Assembly (NCBI RefSeq): GCF_025602895.1
Contig: NW_026516277.1
Coordinates: 159,051 to 223,050 of the forward strand
Direction: 5' to 3'
Length of the DNA stretch: 64,000 bases
Source: Polychytrium aggregatum
Lineage: Eukaryota > Chytridiomycota > Chytridiomycetes > Polychytriales
Shown: piece after piece, positions 11,783 through 23,316 of the stretch
Layout of the letters: every line of letters begins with the position of its first letter
Numbering within the stretch: the stretch's first letter is position 1
Translations under genes and position numbers: made by a program
The notes under the pieces: generated by a model
Database searches by the model: none
What the model saw: only the letters and a program-made list of their open reading frames with translations
What the model was told of the DNA's origin: nothing

Positions 11783-13334
11783 ATGGAAGCCAAACCCAAA
11801 GCCGCCAAGCTGCCCCTCAAGCGGCCCGCAGCGGCCATGAAAAAGTCCAAGCACCAGAAGGTCTCGGCCAAGGCTCGCCAGATCCGCTATGCGCTCTATG
11901 CCGTCGTGGTGGTCATCGTCGGCATGCTCGCTCTGTACTCCTACGTTACCTACCGTGACTATGTGCGTCTCAAGAGCTCGATGGGTCCCAGTGGGGGCGG
12001 CGGCGGCTCTGGATCCGGATCTGTTCCCCTCAACTTCAAGAAGAAAACGGCCTTTACTGATCGAAAGGTCAAGGACGATACGGTCAAGGGCGAGAAGCTG
12101 AAGGCCCCCAAGAGCAAGAGCTCCGACCCAACGCCCGTGTGGACCCGAACGGTGTCGAGAATCGGTAGGTCGCCTGACGATGATTCATGAGACTGCCGAC
12201 AGATGAACCAGACGAGAGAAGCAAGATCGTCGAGTATCATGGCTGTCGCCGCGCCTGCCCAAACCGTGCAAGCTGCCGGAAACAACAGCAGCGGCGTCTG
12301 GATCAATGCGCATTTCGGCCGGTCTTGGCTCCGATCATCATCTGCTGGCGTACTAACCCATGTCATTCTTATCTGGCCAACTCAATCCACCCAGGCGACG
12401 GCGCTACGTTCCCCAAGAGGGGTGATTTGGTCGCCGTCCGATGTGAGTAGGATGTCTGACCGCATCATAGCTGTGATCGGTCTGGATGCGGGCCATGCGG
12501 ATCGCCGCATGTGGTGTCGAATGGCATGGCGAGCAAGCGGCCAATGGTCTGGCGCTTGGTCCCGTCATTCGGTATAATGGCTTGAGCAAAGCTGCGATTG
12601 CTGATCCTATCGTTTGATGGCTTGCCGATCGGAACTCATGGCAGACCGCGGATTGGTAAGCCTCCTTCCCCTCTCTCGGCTGAGAGGCCCGATTTTTGGG
12701 ATTGGAGATGGTCGGAGGGCTGCGTTCGGTGGGCATGAGGATGGTTTCGGCCTACCGCCTTCTAACGCATTCGCACACTGCAGCTCGAGGACGGCACGCT
12801 GTTTGATGCCTCGGCACACGATCCTATTCGTTTCGAGATCGGCGTTGGCAAGGTCATCCGTGGTAAGGGCCACCCTTCGAGCCGACGATTCTCCTGGGCA
12901 CTGGACCCAGGGGCCGAGCAGAGGGAATGCCATTCAGCGGCTGGCTGGCTGGCTGATGGTCCTGACTTTGTGGCATCTGGCTGAACAGGAATGGACGAGG
13001 CCCTGCTTGAGATGAGCGTCGGCGAGCGAGCGACTCTGATGATCCCGCCCGAGTATGGCTACGGCGAGGCCGGTGTTGCCAACACCATCCCGCCCAAGGC
13101 CACTCTCTACTTTGAGGTACGGTACACTCTGATGCTGTCTATGGCAGGAATGCAGGGGAGGCTGCGATGCCGTGCTCGGGAATAGCAGGAATTGGGCCGA
13201 TTGAGCCGGGGACCGAAAGCAGCCCGCGCGGTGCTGATCCACCCTGCCCAAACTGCCTCCAGGTCGAATTGCTGTCCATCGAACGACCCCAGCCCGCCGA
13301 AGAGCCCATACAAGGCGAGGCTGGCTCGGTCTAG
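11783..13334 (+). CDS. Membrane-anchored FKBP-type peptidyl-prolyl isomerase
   Basis: Six exons: 11783-12164, 12395-12442, 12645-12655 (11-nt micro-exon), 12784-12862, 12989-13116, 13263-13334; 239 aa. A Lys-rich cytosolic N-tail is followed by one helix at about residues 36-57 (ALYAVVVVIVGMLALYSYV), a Gly/Ser linker, a Lys-rich stretch, and a C-terminal FKBP fold. The fold shows GDGATFPKRGD, YRGLLEDGTLFDAS, FEIGVGKVIRG, ALLEMSVGERATL, PPEYGYGE, IPPKATLYFEVELLSIE. The FK506-pocket Tyr, Phe, Asp and Val-Ile positions appear kept, so isomerase activity is likely. The micro-exon supplies most of the conserved YTG-type strand and is needed to hold frame. A single-pass type II anchor in the secretory pathway is inference. 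Repeated GAGAGCCAAGACA units follow the stop at 13330-13382. Confidence 0.9.
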
Positions 13335-15657
13335 AGCCAAGACAGAGAGCCAAGACAGAGCCAAGCCAGAGAGCCAAGACAGGACGGAGATGCAGGACGC
13401 CCCGCTCGATTGGCTCTCTTGCGGGAGGGCATCGATGACGGGGACAGACGAAAATCAGAGTGAACTGGGCGGTGCTTCGAGCGATCCGGACTGATCGCCG
13501 TGTGTTGTTGGCTGCTGCTGGGCTCGATGAATACACAGTTTTCCAAGAGAATCTGTGGGGTGGGTCGTTCGGGCAGCGGGAGCGAAGCAACAAGAGTCGC
13601 TGTCGCCAGTAACGCTGAAGACGGCTATATGATGTGCGGGGGACTCAGGCAAAGACGACGCTTGCGGTCTAAATGCTGCAAGGCGCAGCCCGCCGTCCTT
13701 GGCATTGGCCCGCTGGGGGTTCGCTGTAGGTGGAGAAAGTAGGGCCCAAGCTCCCGAGGCCGCAAAGGACCTGGGAGGAGCACGCCAGTGGACTCTTGGT
13801 GCTCTCTGGGCCTCTGTCTGTTTCCACCAGAGGAAGGCGCCGGAGACGCCGACTGGGATGTGTGTTCTTTGGCCAGGGATGCAGCCTGGGATGCAACCTG
13901 GGATGCGATCGGAGCAGCCGTGACGATCGACGAGGCCGCCATGACGACCGATGAGAGCGGAAGAGGCGGCCAGGCAAAGGACAGGCGGGTGATGCGGGTC
14001 GACGCGGGGGCTGCCAGGGACGCCTTGCCCAAAAACGTGCTTGCGACGACCGCCGCACGCGCAAGACTCGTTGCGGAGACGGGAGACTGCGGCTGCGGCC
14101 CGAGGCTGGGCCCCGAAGCGCATCGGCGGGGCACGGAGGGCGACAGAGACATGGAGAATGCGATGGCGATGGCAAAGACAATCAACGGCGACGATCAACG
14201 GGAATGATCAACGGGAATGATCAACGGCGATGGAGACCAGGGTCGCCCAGAGACAGACGGTTGGCCGGCAAGGGCCAGCAAGGGCCGGCGCACGCGGTTG
14301 CAGCGTGCGCGCCCGTCGGCGCGGCTGCGTCACACGGGCGCTGCGGGCGCGGCGTGGCTCACGGGCAGGTGGTGGCGGAGCCGCGCGCGTCATCTGCCGA
14401 GCCGGGCTGGCGAGGACAGGTGGTCGCGCTGGATATTGCGTTGCGACGGTGCCCGATGCCCGCTCGCAGCCCAGCAACCTAGCATCCGATCGGCCATGGT
14501 CTGCTGATGCCCTCGCCCGTCTCGCCGCGTCCATCGCATCCATCGCATTCCATCGCATTCCATCCGCTGACGGGCAGGCTGATCACACCATCGAGCGACA
14601 ACGTGTGCCTGCTGCTGGATCAGCCCTGCCCGCTGAACACACACACATCAGCGTCACAATGGCGGTCACACGCGCAGCCCCGCGGCCTTGTTCTCTGCCA
14701 AACAAAACGCCAGCCAGCGGCAAGGGACAGCGGGTCGCGGAGTGTGTGCGAGCCGACAGCGCGTTGCGGGGGAGCCGGGTGGGGGAGCCTGCATCGGGGG
14801 CCAGCAGCGACTGGCACAGAATGCACATTGCACAAGGCCGCGCGGGTCCAGCAAGGCGACACAGGGAGACAGTGGACAGCCAGCAGCGACAGTGGTCGAC
14901 ACGCACGCTGACACTGAACACCGAGATGCAGGAGCAATGCCAGCACCAAGTAAACAAACAAAAACAGAGCAAAGCAAAACAAAGCAAAGCAAAAACAACT
15001 GGGCTGTGTCTCTCCAAAGCCATGGGCCGGGCGCCGCGTCGTCGTCGACAAGCCCGTGCCCCCACGCAGTGCCCCGATATGGCCGCGGCACGCCACAGCC
15101 CCGCTCACTGCGAACTGCCAGTCTCTCTTTGCCGCCGCCCACTGTACAGCGCCCCGCGCCCTCGACTGGTGCGGTCGCTGTTCCGCTGGCCTGCACACAC
15201 ACACGGCCATGCATCCCGCGCTGCTCCTTTGCCCTTCCCAGCGCTTTCCCCTTCGCTCTCGCTCCTTCGCCCTCGTCAATCCCCTCCCGTCCTTTGGCCT
15301 TCTGCCCTCGACTCCAGCCCTGCCCACCAGTCTGCTGCCAAAAGTCGTCTTCCCCGTCATCTGAATCCGGTCTCGGGCGCTTTGCTTGGCTCCCCACTCA
15401 CCCGCCTCCCCGCCCTGTTCTGTGTCGTCTCAATAGGTGCGTCTGCGACTGCTGCTCGACTGCTCTACTGCTGCTCTACTGCTACTGCTGCTACTGCTGC
15501 TACTGCTGCTACTGCTGCTACTGCTGCTACTGCTGCTACTGCTGCTACTGCTGCTACTGCTGCTACTGCTGCGGATACCCAGACCTCTCCGCATATATCC
15601 CGTCCTTGGTCTGGAGTCCGTCCCTAATATATATCTTCAACCGCACGGCTCGGCATC
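13335..15657. other. 2.3-kb gene-poor interval upstream of the phosphodiesterase
   Basis: No gene I can defend. Very GC-rich, so long frames stay open by chance: one of 465 codons at 14230-15627 (+) and one at 13625-14185 (-). The latter begins with a hydrophobic Ala/Ser-rich stretch that could mimic a signal peptide (MIVFAIAIAFSMSLS) but then shows no domain. Short GATCAACGG direct repeats occur at 14180-14232 and TCCATCGCAT repeats at 14530-14565. The right end, with the 9-bp array at 15480-15573, probably lies in the promoter or 5' leader of the phosphodiesterase. Confidence 0.45.
15470..15573 (+). repeat. Nine-base tandem repeat (CTACTGCTG), about 10 copies
   Basis: The unit CTACTGCTG repeats almost perfectly from about 15482 to 15572, with imperfect copies before it. 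It ends about 85 bp upstream of the ATG at 15658, so it sits in the presumed promoter or 5' leader. It reads as poly-Leu or CYCCY-type low-complexity peptides in the + frames; I do not take these as protein. Confidence 0.9.
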
Positions 15658-18600
15658 ATGGCTCCACCACATCACCCGACCTCATCACTCGACCGCCTCG
15701 CCCTCGATAGAATGGATCATCAAGACGATGCTTCGACCGTAAAGCCTCTGTCCCATCCCCCTCCCCTCCATACCGCCAGCCGTCATGTCGACAGCCTCAA
15801 CGTCCAGCAGCGCCCGCGCTCAGCCAGCGAAAACCACCGCTCCAAGCGCAACACCAGCGTCGGCGATATCTTTTCGCTGACCCAGCAGGTCATCCTCGAC
15901 CCCTCTCGAACAAGCCAGGCACCCGCCTTTACCAACTCGGCCTCGACCGTCCGCTATCTGTCGCCCTTTCAGCATGCCAACTCTCTCGCCCCTCCGGCCG
16001 CCCTACACCACGACTCGCTGCCGACCTTTGTCCCGTCCAAGCAGAACCCATCCATCCACCCTCTGCAAGCCGTGAAGGAGCAGACCCCGCGCGGCCTCGA
16101 TGCCATGTTCGAAAGGATGCCCACTTGGTGGGCGTCGCTTACCCAGCGGACCAACCCTTCCTTCTACAACCTCGATGCATACCAGCTGCCCAGCGGCGAC
16201 GTCATTTCGCCATATACCCCTCCCATTCAAGGCCGCCAAACCCGCTCCGGCTCAGCCCTCTCGACCGACATTGAGCTAGCCGGGGAGGCCATCATGTATG
16301 GCGATGCCACAAGCCGCTCCGATCCCTTTGGAAAGGCTCTCGACGCACATCTCCTGGCCGCCCAGGAACGCAGCTCCTTCAGCCGCATGACCCTCAGCTT
16401 CATCGACAAGAGCACTGAGCACCAATATCGGCTCTACTTTCTGGACCGCATGCTCAAGATCTGGCGCCGCTTTGCTGCCGTCGCCATCGTCTTTGCGCTG
16501 CTCATCCAGTCCATCTTCATGTGGAAGGTCTCGATCTCGCCTGCGAACCAGTCCAAGAGCTTCTGGGATGTCAACAAACTCGATATCATTGTCCTGCTCT
16601 CGGGCGTCGTTCCCATGGCCACTCTGCTCCTGCTCTCCTTTCAGCTACCCAAGCGCACGCTCTCGCGCTTTATCCATGTCATGTCCGTGGCCTTTATCTG
16701 GCTCATGGGCCCGCTGATCATCTGCGGCCGCACCCTGATCTCGCCCAGCGACTACCCTTACCCTGCGTCCTTCACCTCGCCGCTCTACATCGTCGCCATC
16801 CTCTCGGGCACCTTTTTCTTCCGCCTGCGCTTCGTGTACACCCTCCTGTCGCTCATGGTCGTTGCGCCATTTTGGTACAGCGTCTTTGGCCTGTCCCTGA
16901 CTGCGCCGCTCAACACCACTGACCCGTCGCACCAGTACATCTCCTCGAGCATCGCCCTCGCCCTCGCCTGTGTTGTTGTTGGCTTTGTCTCGTACGATGT
17001 CGAGCGCGGCATGCGCCTGCAGTTCCTCAGCGACCAGCGTTTCCTGAAGATCAACATCAAGCTCCAAAACCAGCTCAAGGGTCTCCAGAAAAAGTACTCG
17101 TCCCGCCTTGCCGACCTCGACTCGCCCCTCGAGAAGGCCATCTATGGCCTCAAGTACCTGATGGCTAGCCCCATGATCCCCGGCGAGCACATCAAGATCC
17201 TGGACATGATCATGAGCTGCCTGAACTCGCAGCATCTGTTGACCCCGGATCTGGACCAGCAAGTCAAGCAGGGCCACGTCCAGGTCGATCCCGAGCAAGA
17301 GGTGTGTATGGCTCGGCCCATTTTTCTTATTTTTTGGACATCCGCTGCCCCCTGAATTGCGCTGTACCGGCTCTGTTGCCCGCAGCTCTGTCGCATACTT
17401 GTTGCTCGCCTCATCGTCCTTCGCCTGCTCCTCCCTACCATCCATCGCCTGATGCTCGTGTGCTGATGCGTCCGCTTCTTGGCAGAAATGGCTTTTCAAC
17501 GAAATCGCCACCCGTGGCAAGTCCGACGGCGGCTTTGATCGCACCAGCGCCTCCTCGCTCCAACGCCGCAGCCGATCCGACTCGTCGTCCGATGAAACCT
17601 GCAGTGCCACGGACTCGCCCGTCACAACATCGCCCCGCAGCCTCGCCAAGATCGACATCACGATGTACTTTACCGCCCAGACTCTCCCGCTGCTTTCTCG
17701 CATCGGCGAGTTCAACTTCCCGATCTTTGACTTTGCCAATGCCACGATGGATCGACCCCTGATGGTGATGACCCACCACCTGGTTACCAAGACAGGCATT
17801 ATGAACCGGCTTGCGCTCCCGATGGACAAGTTCCTGCGCTTTATCTCCACGATCGAGGAGGGCTATCATGCCGATCTGACATGTGAGTCATTCGCCACCC
17901 GCCAGCCTTGCGACAACCACTGTGGCTACGTCATTGTATACACTACTACCTATATTGTCGCCTACATTTCTGCGCACATCGTTGCCTACATTGCTGCCTC
18001 GGTCCCTGCCCCCCCCCAATCGCATCCTAATCGTATCGTATCGCTCCACAGACCACAACTCGATTCACGCTACCGATGTGCTCCACTGCATCAACTACAT
18101 CATCAGCTTGCCCAATATCACAAAGCTCTTCACCGATCTCGAGATCTTGGCACTCTTTGTTGCCGCAGCTGTCCACGACTATGACCACCCCGGAGTCAAC
18201 AACAACTTCCTGATTTCAACAAACGACCGACGAGCGCTGCTCTACAACGACCGCTCTGTCCTGGAAAACCACCACTGTGCGTCGGCCTTCGAGGTCCTGA
18301 TGCGCAAGGAATGCAACTTTTTGGGCAAACTCGACCGCAAGGTCTTCAAGGGTGTCCGCGATCACATCGTTGCCATGGTTCTGGCAACCGACCTCAGCCA
18401 ACACTTCTCGCTACTGACAATGTTCAAGAAAAAGGTCGTCAATGGCGGTGGCTTTGATCCGCTGTCCTCGGGCGAAGACAAGTCGCTCCTGATGCAGATG
18501 TAAGTGCCTTCGCCCTCTGGGCTGCTTGTTCTTCCCTGCCCAACGACAGTGTCCCTTCTTGCCATACATGGACCATCCATCGAGCCCGATGTCGTTGTCT

Positions 18601-19042
18601 GTGCGGCTGCGTATGCGATACGTGCTCTGACTCCTGTCCTCTCCTCTCCTCTCCTTGCCTTCTTGCGCTCCGCGTGTCTTCCAGGCTGATGAAATGTGCC
18701 GATGTCTCGAATCCGACAAAGTCCTGGCCGATCTACTGCGAGTGGATCAAGCGCATAACCGAAGAATTCTTCAGCCAAGGCGACCAGGAGAAGCAACACG
18801 GTCTCCCGATCTCCCCCTTCTGCAACCGAGACGCACCATCTGCAACAAACCCAGCCTCCAGCCAAAAGTCCTTCATCGAGTTCATCGTTGCCCCTCTGTT
18901 TGAAGCCCTCTGCGAGTGGCAGCCGATGCCCGAGGTTCAGGAAGGCCTGGAACGCAATAGAAATATCTGGGGCTCGCCCGCCAAAGCCGCCGCTGCCGCT
19001 GCCGCCGTCGCCGCTGTCGAAGTCGAAGCCAAGAAGAAATAG
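15658..19042 (+). CDS. Six-helix membrane protein fused to class I 3',5'-cyclic nucleotide phosphodiesterase
   Basis: Four exons: 15658-17301, 17486-17882, 18052-18499, 18685-19042; 948 aa. Residues 1-265 are a polar N-tail. About six helices follow (near 271-290, 307-327, 337-357, 375-390, 394-414, 428-446), then a short coiled region (INIKLQNQLKGLQKKY). The C-terminal catalytic domain carries the metal-binding signatures YHNSIHATDVLH (from residue 681), HDYDHPGVNN (His near 722), LENHHCASAF, VLATDLSQH and MKCADVSNPTK. These are the four His/Asp metal ligands of animal-type class I enzymes (PDE4/PDE7-like), so hydrolysis of cAMP or cGMP is expected. The C-terminus is an Ala/Lys-rich tail. 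A polytopic anchor on a class I enzyme is unlike the soluble yeast Pde2. Substrate preference cannot be judged. Confidence 0.93.
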
Positions 19043-20377
19043 AGCCTGTGGCCGCTCGCCCGCTCGCCCGCTCTCCCGCCTCGCTTCACGCTCGCACTGG
19101 CCCGACACCCTCTAGACCGCCTACATATATCTGTCCTTCCCTTCTTTATCCTTTCTTCGCTTTCTTCCTTTTCATTCTTGACGCCTTCCATTGCCACAAA
19201 CCATTTCTGCTTTCCTGCATAGAACTTCACTCTTTCTGTCTGCCATCGCCCTCTCTGCCATCTATCTATACTGGCCAAATCTGCCGGTCAACCATCACAC
19301 TGCTCCTGGACGCCGCGCTACATTACATGCCTTCGTTGCTGGCTGTCCCCTGCCCTCGATTGATGCAACAGCAGCAAAGACTCATGCGATCTGCCTGAGT
19401 CGGCTTGCCCTGTTATTTTTATTTTTTTTGCGTAGACCAGTCTGATGCCTGCTTTGCGCATCGATTTGCTTTCTTTGTGTACTTTTATTTGTGCTCTTCT
19501 CCTTCTCCTGCTTGATTCCTTTGACCCGATTCCAAAGTAGTTTGCTGTTTCAGTTCACTCACTACTATGACTACCGCTCGCCGGCTGCATTTCCCCCCCC
19601 CCTGTGCCCTGTGCTGTTCTGCTTGCACTCATCACATCCACTCCCGATCCCCCCCCCAATTCTCGATCCCCCCCCCTCTTCCCTCCTTCCCTCTCCCCAG
19701 TTCCTCTCTTATTTATCATGTCCACCATTGTTGGTACCTGGACTCCCTAAATACATGTCCATCATTGCGATCTCAGTTCGGGCACGAAAATGACCCGCAA
19801 AATTAGCCCTCTGAGTGTATGTGTGTGTGAATCACACTCTCTCCGCATTGAAGCAGACTGACTGTATGGAGCGGACTGACTCTATGACAGACGATTTGAC
19901 CTGCTTGGTCGTCGGTGAACTGGTTCACTGAGGGCACATGGATCTTGAAAATGGATGTGTCTGGTGGGTGTCTCTGGCGATGGGGGGGGGGAAACTTCTG
20001 AAAGGACTTGACGGATCTGAATCGCCGTGTGCTTGGTGCATATCCCTTTCCTTGCTTCCACGATGCATTCCCAAATGCAATCACAGTTCCATTCTCCTTG
20101 GACACGCTCGCAGGTCATAGTGAACGATCGATGGGCGTGCATCCATCCAGAGTAAGTGACAGCCCCGTCCCAAAACAGGACCGAATCTTTTTTTTGGACA
20201 CGTCCCAGGACTGTCCTTCCGCTCGATTGTTACCTCGATCTTGTATCCTCGGTCGTCCCAATCGATCGCTGCTTCCCGCGCACACCGTCTCGCAGACAGT
20301 GACTCCTCAACTTCTCTTTGCACCCCGTCGCCAAATCCATCTCTACCTCTATCTCTCCATCTCCGTCCCGTGAAATC
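19043..20377. other. Intergenic 3' region and dispersed-repeat site
   Basis: 1.3 kb between the phosphodiesterase stop and the next ATG. The first half is pyrimidine-rich, with runs of C near 19600 and 19670 and a T-run near 19425, as expected of 3' untranslated sequence. The second half contains one copy of the dispersed repeat described separately. No coding region supported. Confidence 0.5.
19991..20205 (+). repeat. Dispersed repeat, copy A
   Basis: Clearly similar to segments at 36904-37110 (same strand) and 45838-46095 (opposite strand). Shared words include TGGTGCATATCCCTTTCC, TTCCACGATGCATTCCCAAA, a CAGT(G/T)CC core, TTGGACAC, and further along GACAGCCC and CAAAACAGG. Copies differ at many positions, so the family is old or fast-evolving. 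No terminal inverted repeats or target-site duplications are obvious. Confidence 0.75.
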
Positions 20378-22766
20378 ATGCGTCCAAAGCGCCAACCACG
20401 ACCGCCCAAGTTGCCCACCAACTGTCTCGAAGGCCAAGACTTTTGGAACCTGCATCCGGCTTGCGAGCCTGCACCGCCTCTGGTGCCCACAGTGGCCCGC
20501 TCCTCCGTCCAGACTTTTCTCCCGCCTGTCCTTGAAAACGATTTGGTCTATCAACTGAGCTATTTTCGACGGACCCTCGGACGCAAGGACCTGCGGCAGG
20601 AGCATATCATCATCGATCGAATGATCTACAAGAACCGCCAGCAACATCGAGGGACGACATACCTGGCAAAGTTCCTGGAGGTAGGTGTGCACTTGCCGTG
20701 GCCAGCGTCCCTTTCCCAGCCCGTCAAGTGACCCATAGTCGTCTGGACTTGAACCTGGACTTGAACCCGAGCCCGGATATCCTGGTTCGGATTGCCAGCG
20801 CGGCTCAGAGGGCCACCCCTAATGCAACTTGCCTCCTTACCATCGCCACTATCACTCTCCTCGCAGGTTCAAAAATATCTGAGGAGGCTCCAGGCAATGG
20901 GACTCGAGAAACTGCTGGCTGACGCTCTGGATGTGATGCAGCCGAACAAGTAAGGCCCCCCCCCTTCCTCCTCTCTCTCTCTCCCTCTCCCTCTCTGACT
21001 GCGATCTTTGCCACGAGGGCAAGGCACAAGCGTCTCCTCGGCCATCGCCAGCAGCTGCTGCCGGCGATGCAGCTAACAAATGGTGCTGCCATTTGCAATC
21101 CGCCCTGGAAGCAAAAAGACACAGAGCTGGGAAGCTTTCCCCTCGCGCCGGTATTTGGCCTTTACGTTGTTCCGGATGGTCGGATCCTACAAGCTGATTC
21201 AAAAGGTTTGAGGCCTGTCGCTGATGATGTCGCTGATGATGTCGCTGATGATGTCGCTGATGATGTCGTCCATGGCAAGCCAAATACTCTCCCGCCTGTC
21301 CCCATCATGGTGGTTTCTCCTTCTCCGTCTCTCGCTGTTCGATCGTCGAATCTTCCTGGGCCTGTACTCTTGTTGAATTGCTGACGCCGCGCATGCACTT
21401 CTAACCTTGGCGCACTCCGCTGCTCGACCTTGCTGGAAAATACCTAGCTCTTGGAGTGCTCCGAGGATACCTATCTGTAAGTCGTCTGGCTCTGCAAGTG
21501 CCTCATTGAGCTAATCATCCTATCGATCGTGGCTTGTCCTGTTTCTGCCTCACGCTACTCGAGCCGCTCAAACCGACGTTGTTAACCCGCGACCCTTGCT
21601 CACCCGGAAATCCACTGCCGCCTTTGGCAGTCACTTCCAAGCGGTGCTTCGACAGACGTACTTTATGCCCTTGTGTCTTATTGCGATGAGTTCGCTGGCT
21701 CGTCTCCACATCCTCGGCCGCCATCTCTTGTGCGAACTGCGAAATTGCTATGACCTCGTCTATTCTTGGATCCAGTATCTTCCCGTAAGTTCGCGATGCA
21801 GGGCCCTCCTCCTTTTCGCCATTGCTTGTCCACATTGTCCCTTGCTGTGCCTGTTTTCTTTTAGCTCCTCTCACGCCGACTGGTCCATCATATCTGCCCA
21901 TTCGTTCCAGTGTGCTAGCACTCGCTTATCGTTTGCTGTGGAGGATGCGCCAACTCAGTCCAACCAAAACTTTCTTTCGTCCTTTGACCCTTCAGAAACT
22001 GCCCAGCCAGTCCAAAGATATGAATTACGAGGCGCATCTCAAGCCCACGCTTCTGAAAACGATCGGGGAGTCGTCGGGCATTGAGTTGTCAGCCTCGGCC
22101 ACCCACACCAGCCAGGATCTCGACCTTCTCAGTAACGGAGCTGACCGGAGCGATGCAGATGATGCAGATCGCTTGGGCAACGACACCGCTCATGAACACC
22201 CAAAAGTCGAAATGCTGGCCACAGCGACCATATCGGATGCATTTTGGGGAAGTCTCTCGACCAGCCTGTCGCCAATCGAGACTTCCATCGCTCCCGTTGG
22301 CCCGGGATCCGAGACACCAGCAACTCAAGTCGACCCAGACTCAGTCCCGGGGGCTGTCGGCACCAAGCGGAAATCGACTGATGCTGTCTCAGGTGAACAG
22401 GCACTGCCGCGGCTGACGACCGCCAAGAAGATCAAGCACGCTGTGGTGGCGACGGAATCTACTCACGCAGCGAAACCGACTGCAACAAGTGGATCTGCCA
22501 AACCATCTAAATCCATAGGCACTGCACTGAAGACGACGACTGCTGCTGCTGCTGCGACTATTGCAACTACTACTCCGATTGCAAAACACCCGCTATCCAA
22601 GTCAAAGTCGGGCGGCCACACCCTTGCATCGACTGTCGCGGCCCACAAGCCGGCAGGAGCTGGTACCAAGTCCGCCAAAACCACAGCCGATCATACCACT
22701 GCCAAGAAGAAGAAGGGCTCCGCATCAAAACGTGATGAGATTGATGACATCTTTGGCGGACTATGA
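20378..22766 (+). CDS. Nepro-like nucleolar protein (NEPRO N-terminal domain), probable RNase MRP/ribosome factor
   Basis: Six exons are proposed: 20378-20680, 20867-20949, 21125-21150, 21448-21476, 21656-21784, 21996-22766. Phases agree and encode 446 aa. The helical N-terminal part has ENDLVYQLSYFRRTLGRKDLR, a basic motif DRMIYKNRQQHRGTTYLAKF, QKYLRRLQAMGLEKLLADAL, and FMPLCLIAMSSLARLHILGR. This order (short Lys/Arg-Asn-Gln-His motif, then helices with a LARL segment) resembles the Nepro N-terminal family. The C-terminal half is disordered, Ser/Thr/Lys-rich, and ends KKKKG followed by RDEIDDIFGGL, a short acidic tail often seen in nucleolar ribosome-biogenesis proteins. Exons 3 and 4 (26 and 29 nt) rest on phase only. 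In vertebrates Nepro is linked to nucleolar RNA processing; the role here is inference. Intron 21151-21447 contains a GTCGCTGATGAT tandem repeat. Confidence 0.55.
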
Positions 22767-23316
22767 GCCGCGATACGCGTATTCGTCGCAGCAATCGTAG
22801 TTGTCTTTCTGGCATTCTCAAGTGTTAGAACGGAGCACTCTCTCCGTAAAGCACGCCAGTCGCTCGCCCGTTCGTCCCTAGCTCTGAATATACATGCTCC
22901 TCAGCCCGATCACAATTGGCTCTACCGCAGTGATTTCTCGGGCAGCGAGGGGATCTACAGTCTCCCTAAGAGCGGCCTCGTCCTCAAAATCTCCAAGAGC
23001 AATGTCTCTTGGTCCCCATGTCGGCATTGTCGTATGACCCCCGCGAATCGATAACGTGCCCAAGCGGGCTAATGTATTTGATGAAAGTTATGCCACAACC
23101 ACGGACGGGGGGAGGGGAAGCAGCCCACAACCGCTGCAAGCCGCTCGTTACTTGCGAGCCGTGGCTTTTACTCGGTCGCTAAGCCGGGTGCCGGGTGCCG
23201 TCTCTGTAACATCAGTTGAAAATCCACTGCCGAATCCCGATGGTGATGCCGTCTCAATGCCTGCCGTTCCGGCGGCCCGACTGTCTGCTTGCGCAGCTTG
23301 ACAAATCGCGCTCTCT
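22767..23316. other. Convergent intergenic region
   Basis: 550 bp between the stops of the Nepro-like gene and VMA3. Only short open frames without recognisable features; presumably two 3' untranslated regions. Confidence 0.5.

Noticed and set aside
13625-14185. Minus-strand frame with a signal-peptide-like start
   Set aside because: The hydrophobic start is weak Ala/Ser repeat and nothing recognisable follows; left as intergenic.
14230-15627. 465-codon open frame on the + strand
   Set aside because: Low-complexity Ala/Arg/Ser composition, runs into the 9-bp repeat, no domain and no splice logic.
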